The translations under genes were made by a program, and so were the position numbers. From the NCBI RefSeq assembly GCF_009901955.1, contig NZ_WUTS01000001.1:1582145-1646144 (forward strand): a DNA stretch of 64,000 bases, written 5' to 3'. The DNA comes from Halomonas icarae. GTDB taxonomy: Bacteria > Pseudomonadota > Gammaproteobacteria > Pseudomonadales > Halomonadaceae. How positions within the stretch are numbered: the first letter of the stretch is position 1; each line of letters opens with the position of its first letter. The notes beneath the pieces are model-generated. The model worked only from the letters and a program-made list of their open reading frames with translations, did not search any database and was not told the origin of the DNA. Below, one piece after another: positions 8,454-19,150 of this stretch.

Positions 8454-11336
8454 ATGAGATCAGCGCCTCCCCCCGCAGTACGCCGTCGACGCCTCAGCCT
8501 GACCTGGCGTGTCATCGCCTTGAGCAGTCTGCTGGTGCTGGGTCTTGTACTGGCGTTCTCATGGATCGGCCATGCCAATCTGTCGCGACAGTTCGAGCAG
8601 AGCAGGCTGAAAAACGCTCAACGTCAGGCCAGTGAAATGCATCAGGCCATTCAGCGTTCAGAGGAGAGCGTTCGCCAACTCGCCTCGCTGGTGGCCGCGA
8701 CCCAAGGGCTGGGGGCCGCGCTGCCGGATCGCGGGGGCGAAGCACTGCCGGAGACACTGGAGCCGCAGTGGCCAACACTCCAGCTGGAATCTGGAGTCGA
8801 CGAAATTCTTATCTTCGACACCCAGGGAACACAGACGGCCAGCTGGGGCGCTGCCCAGTCATCGCATGGACGACCGGTGCAGCGCTGGGTCCAACGGGTC
8901 ATCGATACCGACAAGCCGCTGACGTCCCTGCGCTGTAGCATTGATTGTCGACAGTACGCGGCAGTTCCAGTACTGGTCGAAGGCAGAAGCGTCGGGGTGG
9001 TGGTCCTGTCGCGCTCGCTGGCCGACGTCATGCGCCAGGCCCACCAGATCACCCAGGGCGACGTCGGCCTGCTACTGGTCGAAGGGACGCAGAGCAGGGA
9101 CCTCCCCGAAGAGCGCTGGTTGAGTGAGTGGCGAGGGCAGCTGATCGCCCTGACCGGGCAGGACGAGAGCCTGCCGGCGCTGCGTCAGGCCTCCCGTGAG
9201 ACTCGTCTCGAGGAGCTCACACAGCGCCCCTATCGTTTTCGCCATGCAACGCGCGAAATAGAAGTAAGCGGCGTGTCCATGAGCGAAGACGACGATCAGC
9301 GAGGTGCTGGCTACATTCTCTTCACCAACGATATTACCGACCAGGTCGAGGCCATCCGCCAGGATACTCGCACCCTGGCGATCATCGGTCTCGGCGGCTG
9401 GCTGGCCGCTGAACTGCTGTTGCTGGCCATTCTGCTCAGCCCCATGGCACGGCTGCGCCGCATCTCGGGCATACTGCCGAGCCTGGCCCAGGGAGAGTTC
9501 GACAGCGCCAGGAGGGCCATTCCTCGCCCCGACAGCCGCTTCCCGGATGAGATCGATAGCCTCGAAGGTGCAACCCTGCATCTGGCCAATCAGCTGGAGG
9601 ATCTCGAGGAAGAGGTTGGCATACGTGGTGACGAGCTGGCCGCACGCGTGGAGGAACTGGCTCAGGAGCGTGACTTCATCGGCAGTCTGCTCGACACCGC
9701 TCGGGTCTTTATCATTACTCTGGATGCCGACGACCGCATCACCCTGGTCAACGACTATGCGCTATCCGTCATGGGGGTAAACGAGAAGCTGCTGCTCAAG
9801 CGACTCTTCGACGATGTGTTCGGCCCCCATAGCCAGCCGCTAGTCGGCATCGACGGCAGGGGCCAGGAGGAGCGTCTGCTGGTCACTCCCAATGGGCACC
9901 AACACACCATCGCCTGGTATCACGCCCCCCTGCCAGGCATGGCCGGGGAGGCGGCTGGCAGGATCTCTGTTGGGCTCGATATCACCGAGCGCAAGGTGGC
10001 CGAGGCCCGGCTGACCTGGCTGGCCGAGCGTGACCCGCTGACCGGACTCTACAACCGCCGCTTCTTCAAGGAAGCCCTCGATGACGCGATCACACAGGAG
10101 CACTCCGGCGCCCTTCTGCTGCTCGACCTGGACCAGTTCAAGGACGTCAATGAACTCAGCGGTCATCAGGCCGGCGATCAGCTTCTGCGCCAGGTAGCCA
10201 GGGTAATGCAGGAGGAGCTGGGGCACCGCGGTACTCTGGCACGCCTGGGCGGCGACGAATTTGCCTTGCTGGTGAGAGGTGCCGACAGAAACCTGGCGAC
10301 CCGTATCGCTCAGCAGATCAATCAGCTCCTTGCCACCGTGACGCTTGAGCTGGGCGAGCGACGCCACCGGATCGCGGCAAGCACCGGTATTGCCCTCTTC
10401 CCGACGCATGGCGACAACGCGACCGACCTGCTGGCCAGTGCCGACATGGCGATGTACAAGGCCAAGGAGTCGAGCAGTCAGCGCTGGCACCTGCTATCGA
10501 CGCTCGAGAATGCCCGCGGTGAGCTCAAGGAACGCGTCTACTGGGAGGAGCGCATTCATCGCGCCCTGGAAGAGAACGCCTTTGTACTGATGGTGCAGCC
10601 CATCGTGCGGCTTAGGGATCGCGATATCCGCCACTATGAAGTGCTGATCCGGATGCAGGACGATAGCGGCGAGTTGATCTCTCCGGGCGCGTTTATCTCG
10701 GTGGCCGAACATAGCGGTCAGATCCTTCAGATCGATCGATGGGTCATCCATCAGGCCCTTGACGTGCTGGCCAAGCTGAAGGGCAAGGAGATCAGCCTGG
10801 CCATCAACCTTTCCGGTCCCTCGCTCCACGATGAAGACCTGAAGCAATATCTTGCCGAAGAGATCATCACCAGTGGTGTTGCTCCCGAGCAGCTGATCCT
10901 GGAGGTTACCGAGACGGCCGCAGTCACTGATTTCGCCACCGCTCGCGGTGTATTGCAGTCGCTGCGCGATTTGGGGTGTCGTACTGCATTGGATGACTTT
11001 GGCGTAGGCTTCAGTAACTTCCACTATCTGAGCCGGCTGCCGGTCGATTATATCAAGATTGACGGTAGCTTTATCCGTCAGCTGCTGGACGACAACGAAA
11101 GCCGTGTTATCGTCAAGGCTATTGCCGATATCGCCAACGGCTTCGACAAGCAGGTCGTAGCAGAATTCGTCGAACAGGAAGCTCAGCTGCCAATCCTGGC
11201 CTCCTATGGAATTTCCTATGGCCAAGGTTACTATCTCGGTAGCCCGATAAAAGCCAGCACAGCCTTTGCACTCAACGAGAACCATGACTTTGCCTCAGAC
11301 ACTCCCCCCCGCTCAGACACTCCCCATCACTACTAA
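8454..11336 (+). CDS. Membrane GGDEF-EAL cyclic-di-GMP enzyme with periplasmic sensor and PAS domains
   Basis: From the ATG at 8454 the protein has 960 residues. Order: basic N-terminus, TM helix about 20-40, periplasmic sensor of roughly 270 residues, TM helix about 309-330, a HAMP-like linker, a PAS domain (about 410-520), GGDEF (about 530-690, with intact GGDEF near residue 599) and EAL (about 705-955). No RxxD inhibitory site precedes GGDEF. The EAL signature reads EVL but keeps ExLxR. DDFG, the Lys of KIDGSFI and the Glu of AEFVE are present, so phosphodiesterase activity is plausible. A longer open frame upstream overlaps the porin gene and is rejected. It sits in the same transcript as the ligand-binding protein and barrel. 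Confidence 0.9.
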   Translation: MRSAPPPAVRRRRLSLTWRVIALSSLLVLGLVLAFSWIGHANLSRQFEQSRLKNAQRQASEMHQAIQRSEESVRQLASLVAATQGLGAALPDRGGEALPETLEPQWPTLQLESGVDEILIFDTQGTQTASWGAAQSSHGRPVQRWVQRVIDTDKPLTSLRCSIDCRQYAAVPVLVEGRSVGVVVLSRSLADVMRQAHQITQGDVGLLLVEGTQSRDLPEERWLSEWRGQLIALTGQDESLPALRQASRETRLEELTQRPYRFRHATREIEVSGVSMSEDDDQRGAGYILFTNDITDQVEAIRQDTRTLAIIGLGGWLAAELLLLAILLSPMARLRRISGILPSLAQGEFDSARRAIPRPDSRFPDEIDSLEGATLHLANQLEDLEEEVGIRGDELAARVEELAQERDFIGSLLDTARVFIITLDADDRITLVNDYALSVMGVNEKLLLKRLFDDVFGPHSQPLVGIDGRGQEERLLVTPNGHQHTIAWYHAPLPGMAGEAAGRISVGLDITERKVAEARLTWLAERDPLTGLYNRRFFKEALDDAITQEHSGALLLLDLDQFKDVNELSGHQAGDQLLRQVARVMQEELGHRGTLARLGGDEFALLVRGADRNLATRIAQQINQLLATVTLELGERRHRIAASTGIALFPTHGDNATDLLASADMAMYKAKESSSQRWHLLSTLENARGELKERVYWEERIHRALEENAFVLMVQPIVRLRDRDIRHYEVLIRMQDDSGELISPGAFISVAEHSGQILQIDRWVIHQALDVLAKLKGKEISLAINLSGPSLHDEDLKQYLAEEIITSGVAPEQLILEVTETAAVTDFATARGVLQSLRDLGCRTALDDFGVGFSNFHYLSRLPVDYIKIDGSFIRQLLDDNESRVIVKAIADIANGFDKQVVAEFVEQEAQLPILASYGISYGQGYYLGSPIKASTAFALNENHDFASDTPPRSDTPHHY

Positions 11337-11345
11337 GCAGCCTGA

Positions 11346-12161
11346 ATGAAGAGCCTGCGACCTGATAACGAAGCCGCAAAGGACACGACCCTCTTGCTGG
11401 CACGTTTCATGACAGAGTTCAGCTTCCAGATCGCCCGCAGTGAAGCAGAGAGGGAGCAGGCTTTTCGACTGCGCCATGACGTGTATTGCGAAGAAATCAA
11501 AGGCATTCCACCCACGGATCCCGTGCGCCGTCTGGAATACGACATCTTCGATAATGAGGCACTGCACTGCCTGGTTCGTCATCGCACCACCGGTCTGACT
11601 GCCGCCTGCACCCGACTCGTCACCCCCTTACCCGGAGCCGACGCTCCCCTCGACAGGCTTCCTCTGCAATCCTATGCGGAGGAGAGCCTGTACGACTCAC
11701 CCCTGCATCCTGACCAGGCGACAAGAGGAAGCTTCTATGAAATTTCACGGCTGGCGATATCGCCACACTTCAGGCCGACACTGAAGGGTAAGCAGGCCTG
11801 CGGGCACTCATCCTCGCCTGACCAGGCCCGCTTCAGGGACAGGCGAACCTTCTCCTTTCTGGCCAACGCTCTCTTCCTTTCGGGGTGTGCCGTTGGCCGA
11901 TTGACCGGCACTCACCTGGCCTACGCCATGATGGAGCCACGGTTGCACCGTCTTCTTTCCATGTCGGGGTTCCACTTCACCCAGGTGGGGGGAGAGATCG
12001 ATCTCCACGGCAAGAGACGCGCCTACTGCATTAGCCGGAAACAGGCCGAAGCCGGCATGAACCCTCAACTCGTCCCGTTATACCAGCACATACAGAAGCA
12101 GCTGTCTGAACAGCTCGAATCAACAAGCCGACTACCGCAAACAGCGGCGACCAATCTTTAG
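11346..12161 (+). CDS. PEP-CTERM/exosortase-associated GNAT-type acyltransferase
   Basis: The 271-residue protein has the N-acyl amino acid synthase-like pattern: FRLRHDVYCEE near residue 46, RRLEYDIFDNEALHCLV, then a GSFYEISRLAIS strand and a C-terminal GEIDLHGKRRAYCI region. This family sits near exosortase/PEP-CTERM loci in many genomes and also occurs alone. Activity is expected to be acyl transfer from acyl-ACP to a small amine or amino acid, but no exosortase is visible here. It starts 9 bases after the GGDEF-EAL stop, so it is likely co-transcribed. An alternative start at 11409 would remove 21 residues. It converges with the next gene, with a 4-base overlap of the 3' ends. Confidence 0.75.
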   Translation: MKSLRPDNEAAKDTTLLLARFMTEFSFQIARSEAEREQAFRLRHDVYCEEIKGIPPTDPVRRLEYDIFDNEALHCLVRHRTTGLTAACTRLVTPLPGADAPLDRLPLQSYAEESLYDSPLHPDQATRGSFYEISRLAISPHFRPTLKGKQACGHSSSPDQARFRDRRTFSFLANALFLSGCAVGRLTGTHLAYAMMEPRLHRLLSMSGFHFTQVGGEIDLHGKRRAYCISRKQAEAGMNPQLVPLYQHIQKQLSEQLESTSRLPQTAATNL

Positions 12162-13231
12162 AGAGCCGGCCAGGCAGGCCCCGGATACAGCCGCCCCTGC
12201 CACCCCAGCACCATGATCGCCAACACATTGCGGTGCTCGCCCTCCTCCAGGTTGGTGCTGCGGTCCGGCGAGGGAATCATGCCGCTGGCGGGTTCCACCG
12301 CCGCGGCCAGGAGGTCACGAATCTGCCTGACCAGCGGATGCTCCTCCTGGCCGGCGAGCAGGAAGCTCAACGCCACCTCCGCCTGGATATCCTCGGTGGC
12401 GTCGCGCATGATCCGCTCGGACTGTTCCGAGAATGCTTCGAGTATCCAGGCATACTCCTCGTCATCCACTTTCTGCTGGTAGTAACGGCTCGCGGCAATG
12501 ATGAAGTGTGTCAGCCCGTAGAGCCAGTTGCGATACTCGGCGGTCGACAGGAGCGCCAGAGTGTCCGGGGGATAGCGCCGCCGGAAGACGGCCTCCACCT
12601 CCCGGCGCAGATCCATCACGCCGAGCTGGTGAAGGAAGTGCACCTGATTGGCGACCTGGGCGGCATAGACTTCCAGCACTTCCGGGTCGGTCAGGAACGC
12701 CTCCCAGGGTAGATCTTCCAGATAGTCCAGCGCCCGCTCATGGCCGGGAACCTCGTCCAGCATGCCGTGGCAGTGCGCCTGCACCAGTCGGAACAGCAGC
12801 CCCTTGGCATAGGCGAACTCGCCCCACCGGGAGAACATCTCGGCCCGGGCACGCTGCTTTGCGGTGCGCCGCGGGTACCCCTCGACGCTCTCTCTGGCGA
12901 GCCGTTCGATCTGCCCTGGCACTGCGAGCTCGGCAATCTCGGCCTCCAGGCGCCCCGCCAGGTGCAGCATATACTCACGGTTGGCCGGCAGGTAACGCTC
13001 CTCGCCGCTCACTCGGTAGAGGCGCTGGGCGTAGTGGCGGCGCTTGCCGCCGGAGAGTTCGGGGAGCACGGCTTCATAGGTCGCCCGGATTCGCTCCGCC
13101 GCCAGCCGGTGGCGTTCGGCCGGGCCGGCATCGAGCTGCTGCACGGCACAGGCCGAAAGCTGCAGCGCCAGCACACAGAGGGCAAGCCATGACAGCTGCC
13201 GCGCGTGGAGGCTGGGCAGGGGCAGGCTCAT
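12158..13231 (-). CDS. DUF3541 lipoprotein
   Basis: A 357-residue protein has a signal peptide and a lipobox (LSAC, Cys near residue 28), so it is probably lipidated and anchored in the envelope. The mature part is mostly helical, with RYYQQKVDDEEYAWILEAF and a C-terminal EEGEHRNVLAIMVLGW, and fits the DUF3541 family. No catalytic motif is known for it. Its start overlaps the stop of the upstream TRIC gene by 4 bases (ATGA), so the two are coupled. Confidence 0.75.
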   Translation of the reverse strand: MSLPLPSLHARQLSWLALCVLALQLSACAVQQLDAGPAERHRLAAERIRATYEAVLPELSGGKRRHYAQRLYRVSGEERYLPANREYMLHLAGRLEAEIAELAVPGQIERLARESVEGYPRRTAKQRARAEMFSRWGEFAYAKGLLFRLVQAHCHGMLDEVPGHERALDYLEDLPWEAFLTDPEVLEVYAAQVANQVHFLHQLGVMDLRREVEAVFRRRYPPDTLALLSTAEYRNWLYGLTHFIIAASRYYQQKVDDEEYAWILEAFSEQSERIMRDATEDIQAEVALSFLLAGQEEHPLVRQIRDLLAAAVEPASGMIPSPDRSTNLEEGEHRNVLAIMVLGWQGRLYPGPAWPAL

Positions 13232-13980
13232 GAGCGTTTCTTCCTGCGCCGTGACTGCTCGGGACGAATCATGCGGACTCTTACCTTGGGCCGTGGTGGC
13301 TCGGCAGGCGGTGCCGGCGGCTCGCCCTTGGCGACCGGCGGAGATGGCTCGGGAGTTCTAGGGATCTCCACCCAGGCAAAGGTCGGCAGAGCCAGCCGCC
13401 AGTATATGGCGGCCAGGCGGATACCGAGAGTCGTCAGCAGCGACAGGGCAATGGCCAGGGGGCCGGGAGCCCCGAACGCATCCAGACTCACATAGGCGGT
13501 TCCACCGGCGATCGCCGCGGTGGCGTAGATCTCCTCACGCAGCACCATGGGCACACGGCGCGCCAGCACATCGCGCACCATGCCGCCGGCCACCCCGGTC
13601 ATCATCCCCATCAGTACGGCCACCAGCCCCGACGTCCCCATCTGGAGCGCCTTGTGGGCACCGATCACCACGAACAGCGCCAGCCCAAAGGCATCGGCCA
13701 CCGGCAGAAAGCCGCGCGAGAGGCGGTGGATATAGTGGAACCCGAGGATGGCGAGGGCCACCGTGGCCAGGATGACCCACAGGTAGGTCGGGTCGGTGAC
13801 CCAGAATACCGGCCGTACACCGAGCACGAGGTCGCGCAGGGTGCCTCCGCCGATACCGGTCACGGCGGCCAGCACCAGCATGCCGAAGGGGTCCATGCTC
13901 TTGCGGCAGGCCAGCACCACCCCCGACAACGCAAAGACAATGACTCCCGCCAGGTCCAGCCAGTAGATCAACTCATTCAC
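13228..13980 (-). CDS. TRIC/UPF0126 family cation channel-like membrane protein
   Basis: The 250-residue inner-membrane protein contains two copies of a three-helix repeat with the UPF0126 glycine motifs: FGMLVLAAVTGIGGGTLRDLVLG in the first and LMGMMTGVAGGMVRDVL in the second. This matches prokaryotic TRIC channels, which are trimeric monovalent-cation pores. The start is GTG with a purine-rich ribosome site. The C-terminus is unusual: after the last helix comes a tail of about 50 residues rich in Pro, then Arg and Lys (PPVAKGEPPAPPAEPP, ending SRRRKKRS), predicted to be cytoplasmic and disordered. DUF3541 follows with an ATGA overlap. Confidence 0.88.
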   Translation of the reverse strand: MNELIYWLDLAGVIVFALSGVVLACRKSMDPFGMLVLAAVTGIGGGTLRDLVLGVRPVFWVTDPTYLWVILATVALAILGFHYIHRLSRGFLPVADAFGLALFVVIGAHKALQMGTSGLVAVLMGMMTGVAGGMVRDVLARRVPMVLREEIYATAAIAGGTAYVSLDAFGAPGPLAIALSLLTTLGIRLAAIYWRLALPTFAWVEIPRTPEPSPPVAKGEPPAPPAEPPRPKVRVRMIRPEQSRRRKKRS

Positions 13981-14053
13981 GGTATGCCCTCTCCCGCTGG
14001 TCCGGCCTCGAATGGCCGCACAGCATAGACCATGTCACACGGCTCCGAAGGAG

Positions 14054-15253
14054 TCAGTCTCCTCCTGTGCCGAATCGGGCCAGCTGCATCTCCCGCAGCC
14101 GACTGAGGGTGCGTCGAAAGGGAAAGGCCAGGTGTCCCTGGGGATAGAGCGCCTCCATGGCGACTTCCGCCTCCAGATAGAGCGGCGTGCGTCGGTCATA
14201 GCACTCGTCGACCAGGGCGATGAAACGCCGCACGCCATCATCGCGGCGCGTCAGCGGTGGCAGCTCCCGATCTCCCGCCTCGACACGGCTGACGCCATCC
14301 TCGGTTCCCCTGGCGATGCCTCGCACCAGAGGTGCATCACTCAGGCAGGGCACGTCATCGAGCAGGATATGCCCAAAGCGGTCGACCAGCTCGATGAAGT
14401 CCAGCGCCGCCAGGGGTTGCTCGCAGAGCTCCGAGTAGCCGCACCAGACGACCGAGTCGCTGCGCCCAAGCACCGCGATGGTGCGATGGCCCAGTTCGAT
14501 GGGGGCCTGGGTCGTCTGCTCGCCGGCCGTCAGCTCGTCGAAGAGAGTGGGCAGCGCCCTCGGGCTTCCGCTCTCGACGACCCAATAGCGCTGATGGCGG
14601 CGCCCGGGATGCAAACGATGATCCTGCTCCTCGCCGAGATCGACGGTACGCATATGGCGCTCGATGGCGGCAATGGCGGGCAGGAAGCGCTCGCGATTGA
14701 AGCCGTCGGCATACAGCTGATGAGGTGCCTGATTGGAGGTGCAGACCAGCACGACACCCTGCTCGAAGAGTGCCGTCAGGAGACCGCCAAGCAGCATGGC
14801 ATCGGCGATATCGTTGACGAACAGCTCGTCGAGACAGAGCACGCGGACCTCGGCCGCCAGCTCCCGGGCCAGGGCAACCAGAGGTTCCGGGGTGCCGCCG
14901 AGCTGGAACTGTCGACGGTGCACCCAGCGCATGAAGTGATGGAAGTGCTGACGTCGCGCGGGCACGCGAAGGCCCCGATGGAAGGCGTCCATCAGCCAGG
15001 TCTTGCCGCGCCCCACTGGCCCCCACAGGTAGACGCCCGCCACCCGGGGCTGTGGCGCCACGGCATGCACGTCATCGAAACAGGCCTCGAGGGCCTCGGC
15101 GGCGACCCGCTGGGGCCTGTCCTCGACGAACCCCTGGTGGGCCAGGGCATGCCGATAGGCGCTCAACGGCGTGCTCGTCACGAGAGGCCGGCGGGACGTC
15201 TCCTCACTCAATGCCTCACCGGGCAGCGCCTCATCACGTCTCGGTTGCGTCAC
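14054..15253 (-). CDS. zapE: Cell-division ATPase ZapE (AFG1 family)
   Basis: The 399-residue protein carries a Walker A ([14 protein letters not shown]), a Walker B ([15 protein letters not shown]) and the [20 protein letters not shown] sensor segment of AFG1/ZapE ATPases. The C-terminal [12 protein letters not shown] matches as well. In E. coli ZapE associates with the division ring and affects FtsZ under low oxygen. The start is GTG and overlaps the astB stop by 4 bases, so it appears to be translated from the arginine-catabolism transcript, a context not expected from its function. A divergent ORF of 421 codons on the other strand is a shadow. Confidence 0.9.
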   Translation of the reverse strand: MTQPRRDEALPGEALSEETSRRPLVTSTPLSAYRHALAHQGFVEDRPQRVAAEALEACFDDVHAVAPQPRVAGVYLWGPVGRGKTWLMDAFHRGLRVPARRQHFHHFMRWVHRRQFQLGGTPEPLVALARELAAEVRVLCLDELFVNDIADAMLLGGLLTALFEQGVVLVCTSNQAPHQLYADGFNRERFLPAIAAIERHMRTVDLGEEQDHRLHPGRRHQRYWVVESGSPRALPTLFDELTAGEQTTQAPIELGHRTIAVLGRSDSVVWCGYSELCEQPLAALDFIELVDRFGHILLDDVPCLSDAPLVRGIARGTEDGVSRVEAGDRELPPLTRRDDGVRRFIALVDECYDRRTPLYLEAEVAMEALYPQGHLAFPFRRTLSRLREMQLARFGTGGD

Positions 15254-16638
15254 ACCCCCTCCAGCTGGAAGGGATAGACGCTACCGATGCCCAGCAGCTG
15301 GCTGAGTTCATCGAGTGCCGTCAGTGTCTCCCTGGCCAGGGCCGGATCGGCGAGATCCTCGGGGGTGAGGCGGTCGCGGTAGTGACGCTTCACCCAGCCC
15401 ACCAGCTCGGCATGCAGCGCGTCATCGAGCAGCACACGACCGGAGAGCGCGGCACGCTCCTCGGCCGCCAGCACCACCCGCAGTCGCAGACAGGCGGGGC
15501 CACCACCATTACGCATGCTCTGCTTGACGTCCTTGACCACCACCTCGCCGATGGGGTTGGCCCCGGCCAGCAGATGGTCCTGCAGGGTACGCCAGACACT
15601 CTCGTTCTCTCGACACTCGCCGGGCACCACCAGGGTCATGGAGCCATCCGCATTGGAGAGCAGCTGTGAGTTGAAGAGATACGACCCCACCGCATCCTCG
15701 AGACTCACCGCCTCTCGGGGGATTCGCAGGGGAATCAGCGGCGTGCTCATGCGCTCGCGCAGGGCCTCCAGGGTGCCCTCCTCATCCAGGAAGGCCATCT
15801 CGTGGTAGAGCAGCACCGGGCCGTTGCCCACCGCGATCACATCGTTGTGGAAGACCCCGGCGTCGATGGCCCCGGGGTGCTGCTGAGCGAATACCGTCTG
15901 CGCCGCGGAGAGGCCATGCTGGCGCGCCACCGCCTGGCTCGCCTCCAGGGTCTGACGCGCCGGAAAGCGCCGGGGCGCCGGGTTCTCCTGATTGCCCCAG
16001 CCGAAGGCGGTGCGGCCATAGACGTAGAGATGCACTCCCGCCTCGCCATGCTCGCCGGCCAGGCGGGTATGGTTGGCCGCCCCCTCGTCGGAGAAGGCCG
16101 GGGTGGCGGGCAGCACCGGATGGTGGGCGAAGCGCGCCGGGTCGCGGAAGATCGCCGCCAGCACGCGTCCGGTGGTGGCGGGCTCGAGATAGCGGTGGAA
16201 GCTCGACTGCAGGTTGGCAGGGGTAAAGTGCACGCGGCCATCGGGAGCATCTCGGCTGGGCGTCACGGTAGCGGCATTGGCGGTCCACATGCTCGCGGCG
16301 GAACATACCGCGCGCAGTAGCTGCGGCGCCTCGCCAGCGGCCCGTGCCAGCACCTGCTCATCACTGCCGGTAAAGCCCAGCGTTCGCAACGCGCCCAGGT
16401 CCGGGCGCTGCTGGGGCGGCAGCACTCCCTGGAGGTAGCCGGCATTCATCAACGCCTTCATCTTGGCCAGCCCCTGCAGGGCCCCCTCCCTGGGGTTGGC
16501 CTCCAGGCCCCCATGGCGCATCGATGCCACATTGCCCAGCGCCAGGCCGGCATAGTTGTGGGTGGGGCCCACCAGGCCATCAAAATTGACCTCACGGTAA
16601 TCCGTGAGACCCTGCTCTGGCTTCAGGTTCTCGTTCAC
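15250..16638 (-). CDS. astB: N-succinylarginine dihydrolase
   Basis: The 462-residue enzyme fits AstB: N-terminal [18 protein letters not shown], central [21 protein letters not shown] with the catalytic His, and [16 protein letters not shown] with the nucleophilic Cys near the C-terminus. It converts N2-succinylarginine to N2-succinylornithine with release of CO2 and two ammonia, the second step of the arginine succinyltransferase pathway. It is the last pathway gene in the operon, overlapping astD upstream and zapE downstream by 4 bases each. Confidence 0.97.
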   Translation of the reverse strand: MNENLKPEQGLTDYREVNFDGLVGPTHNYAGLALGNVASMRHGGLEANPREGALQGLAKMKALMNAGYLQGVLPPQQRPDLGALRTLGFTGSDEQVLARAAGEAPQLLRAVCSAASMWTANAATVTPSRDAPDGRVHFTPANLQSSFHRYLEPATTGRVLAAIFRDPARFAHHPVLPATPAFSDEGAANHTRLAGEHGEAGVHLYVYGRTAFGWGNQENPAPRRFPARQTLEASQAVARQHGLSAAQTVFAQQHPGAIDAGVFHNDVIAVGNGPVLLYHEMAFLDEEGTLEALRERMSTPLIPLRIPREAVSLEDAVGSYLFNSQLLSNADGSMTLVVPGECRENESVWRTLQDHLLAGANPIGEVVVKDVKQSMRNGGGPACLRLRVVLAAEERAALSGRVLLDDALHAELVGWVKRHYRDRLTPEDLADPALARETLTALDELSQLLGIGSVYPFQLEGV

Positions 16639-18104
16639 AGGCTCACTCCCGGGGGCAGCTGGTCGGGCAGGTGCAGGTCTTCGCTCTCCATGGAGGCCAC
16701 CGGATAGGCACAGTAGTCCGCCGCGTAGTAGGCACTCGGCCGATGGTTGCCGCTATCCCCCACCCCGCCGAAGGGAGCATCGCCGGAGGCGCCGGTGGTC
16801 TGGCGGTTCCAGTTGACGATGCCCGCCCGAATGCGCAGCAGGAAGTCGTCCCAGTCGGCGGGCGTGCCACCGATCAGCCCCGCAGACAACCCGTAGCGAG
16901 TGGCATTGGCCAGCTCCAGCGCCTCGTCCCAGCTGCGGTAACGATGCACCCGCAGCAACGGGCCGAAGTGCTCCTCGTCGGGCACCTCCAGGCCGGTGAC
17001 ATCGATCAGCGCCGGACTGAGCAGGCTGGTGCCCTCCTCGAGTCGCTCCATGCGCGCCAGCACCGTGCCACCCTGCGCCTCCAGGGCCGCCTGGGCCGCC
17101 AGCAGGCCGTCGGCGGCGGCCACGCTGACCAGGCCGCCGTAGAAGGGGGCCGGTTCGCTGAAGGGGGCGGCGACCCGCAACCGTGAGATGGCATCCACCA
17201 GGGCCTCGACAAGGCGGTCGCCCACATCCCCCTCGGGTACGATCAGGCGACGCGCGCAGGTGCAACGCTGGCCGCCGGAGAGAAAGGCCGACTGCAGGAT
17301 GGTCAGGACCGCGGCATCCTGGTCGGGCACGTCCCGGATCACCAGCGGATTGTTGCCGCCCAGCTCCAGCGCCAGGATCTTGTCCAGCTGACCAGCGAAC
17401 TGACGGTGCAGGATCCCCCCCACCTTGGCGCTGCCGGTGAACAGCAGGCCATCGATGCCGGGGTGTGCGGCCAGTGCCTGACCGGTCTCCGCTCCGCCCT
17501 GCACCAGGTTGATCACCCCGGCCGGCAGGCCCGCCTCCTGCCAGCACTGCAGGGTCAGGTCAGCGGTAAGCGGCGACTGCTCGCTGGGCTTGAACACGAC
17601 ACTGTTGCCGGCCAGCAGCGCCGGCACCATATGACCGTTGGGCAGATGCCCCGGGAAGTTATAGGGACCGAACACCGCCATCACCCCATGAGGCCGATGA
17701 CGCAGCACGGCACGCGCCTCTCCCAGGTCACGCTCGCGCTGACCGGTACGCTCCTGACAGGCTCGCAGCGAGATCGCCACCTTGCCGATCATGGCACCCA
17801 CCTCCGTGCGCGCCTCCCACAGCGGCTTGCCGGTCTCGTGAGCGATCGCCGCCGCCAGATCCTCGCGGTGGGTCTCCAGCACCTCCCGAAAACGCTCCAC
17901 CAGCGCCTGGCGCTCGGCGAAGGAGGTCCGGGCCCAGTCCGGAAAGGCCTCGCGTGCCGCATCCACCGCGGCGGCGACGTCCTCGGCGCTGGCACCTCCG
18001 CCCTGCCACAGAGCCTCGTTCGTTACCCCATCGAGCTTGGTAAAGGGTGCAGCGGCACCCTCGCGCCAGCGATCACCGATCAGCAACGACTGGGTCGGCT
18101 TCAT
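16635..18104 (-). CDS. astD: N-succinylglutamate 5-semialdehyde dehydrogenase
   Basis: The 489-residue protein is an aldehyde dehydrogenase. The [14 protein letters not shown] segment binds [13 protein letters not shown] carries the catalytic Glu, and [12 protein letters not shown] carries the catalytic Cys. These sequences are the AstD/AruD variants. It oxidises succinylglutamate semialdehyde to succinylglutamate in the fourth step of arginine catabolism. It is joined to aruG upstream and astB downstream by ATGA overlaps. Confidence 0.96.
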   Translation of the reverse strand: MKPTQSLLIGDRWREGAAAPFTKLDGVTNEALWQGGGASAEDVAAAVDAAREAFPDWARTSFAERQALVERFREVLETHREDLAAAIAHETGKPLWEARTEVGAMIGKVAISLRACQERTGQRERDLGEARAVLRHRPHGVMAVFGPYNFPGHLPNGHMVPALLAGNSVVFKPSEQSPLTADLTLQCWQEAGLPAGVINLVQGGAETGQALAAHPGIDGLLFTGSAKVGGILHRQFAGQLDKILALELGGNNPLVIRDVPDQDAAVLTILQSAFLSGGQRCTCARRLIVPEGDVGDRLVEALVDAISRLRVAAPFSEPAPFYGGLVSVAAADGLLAAQAALEAQGGTVLARMERLEEGTSLLSPALIDVTGLEVPDEEHFGPLLRVHRYRSWDEALELANATRYGLSAGLIGGTPADWDDFLLRIRAGIVNWNRQTTGASGDAPFGGVGDSGNHRPSAYYAADYCAYPVASMESEDLHLPDQLPPGVSL

Positions 18105-19150
18105 GATGCATCCTCCTCGGTATCCAGGATTCGCAGAGTCGCGCCCGTCTCCACTTCGAGGCGGGCCGCCTCGGCTGCAGTAAGGTGCAGGGTGCCATCC
18201 GCATCGGGACCGCGCCCCACCCAGGCGGCACGGAAGTGAGCCATCTCGGTGGTTGCCGCCAGCCAGCGCGGACGCTCGCTTGGCTCGGTCAGGCCAGTAT
18301 CGGTCTTCGCCACACAGCGTCGTGACAGGCGCACTCCTCGCACATCATCGAGATAGGCCTCGACGGTAGGGCCACCATCGAAGATGTCGATGTAGCCTTC
18401 CCAGCGCAGTCCCTCCTTCTTTAGCATGGCCAGGGCCGGCCGGGTCTGCTCGTGAACCTTGCCGATGCAGGCCCGCGCCTCGTCGGAGAGGAAGGGGGTG
18501 TAGATCGGATACTTGGGCATCAGCTCCCCGATAAAGCTCTTCTGGCCCAGCCCGGTCAGGCGGTCGGCCTCATCGAAATCCATGGGGAAGAAGTGGCTGC
18601 CCAGGCAGTACCAGAAGGGACTCTTGCCCTGCTCGTCGAAGACTCCACGCATCTCCGCGAGCACCTTCTCGGGGAAGCGGTCGCGAAACTCCGCCATGAA
18701 CAGCCAGCGCACCATGGAGAGCAGGGCGCCGTTACGCTCGTGTCGGTGGTCGCCGCCGCGGTAGGCGGGGCGCAGAAACAGCGAGGCCACCTCCGCGTCA
18801 CCGGTGTGATCCGAACACAGGAACAGGGTGTCGATGGTGCGATGCAGGTCGAGCTGCACCGATGAGTGGGCCAGTGTTCCCAGACGGTAGTGATAGAAAG
18901 GCGTTTCGCGCCCCACCTCACCCTCGATGGCACAGCAGCCGGCGAGTTGACCGCTGACTTCATCCTCGAGCACGAAGAAGTAGTTGCGACGCCCGGGGGG
19001 TGTGCGTTCCAGGAAGGTGTCGGTGGTGGCGGCGATCTTTGCGGCCAGGAAGTCGCGATTGTCGGGCAGCGACGTGAAGCCGACGCCGGTCTCCCGGGCC
19101 AGCGCCTGAAGCTCCTCCAGATCACCCTCGGCGATGGGTCGAATACGCAT
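18101..19150 (-). CDS. aruG: Arginine N-succinyltransferase, second (AruG/AstA) subunit
   Basis: The 349-residue protein begins [18 protein letters not shown], the GNAT-like start of the AstA family, and has the FLRPAYRGG acetyl-CoA-type loop followed by [19 protein letters not shown] and [15 protein letters not shown] segments. It transfers succinyl from succinyl-CoA to arginine. As in Pseudomonas, two homologous genes lie side by side (aruF and aruG), forming a heteromeric enzyme. Its start codon overlaps the aruF stop as TAATG. Confidence 0.94.
   Translation of the reverse strand: MRIRPIAEGDLEELQALARETGVGFTSLPDNRDFLAAKIAATTDTFLERTPPGRRNYFFVLEDEVSGQLAGCCAIEGEVGRETPFYHYRLGTLAHSSVQLDLHRTIDTLFLCSDHTGDAEVASLFLRPAYRGGDHRHERNGALLSMVRWLFMAEFRDRFPEKVLAEMRGVFDEQGKSPFWYCLGSHFFPMDFDEADRLTGLGQKSFIGELMPKYPIYTPFLSDEARACIGKVHEQTRPALAMLKKEGLRWEGYIDIFDGGPTVEAYLDDVRGVRLSRRCVAKTDTGLTEPSERPRWLAATTEMAHFRAAWVGRGPDADGTLHLTAAEAARLEVETGATLRILDTEEDAS

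Noticed and set aside
10620..10660. EAL domain considered inactive because the motif is EVL
   Set aside because: The ExLxR signature needs only Glu, Leu and Arg, which are kept; the other catalytic residues are also present.
14012..15277. Long plus-strand ORF of 421 codons opposite zapE
   Set aside because: It is fully antisense to zapE, has no recognised domain and shows the low-complexity composition of a frame shadow in high-GC DNA.
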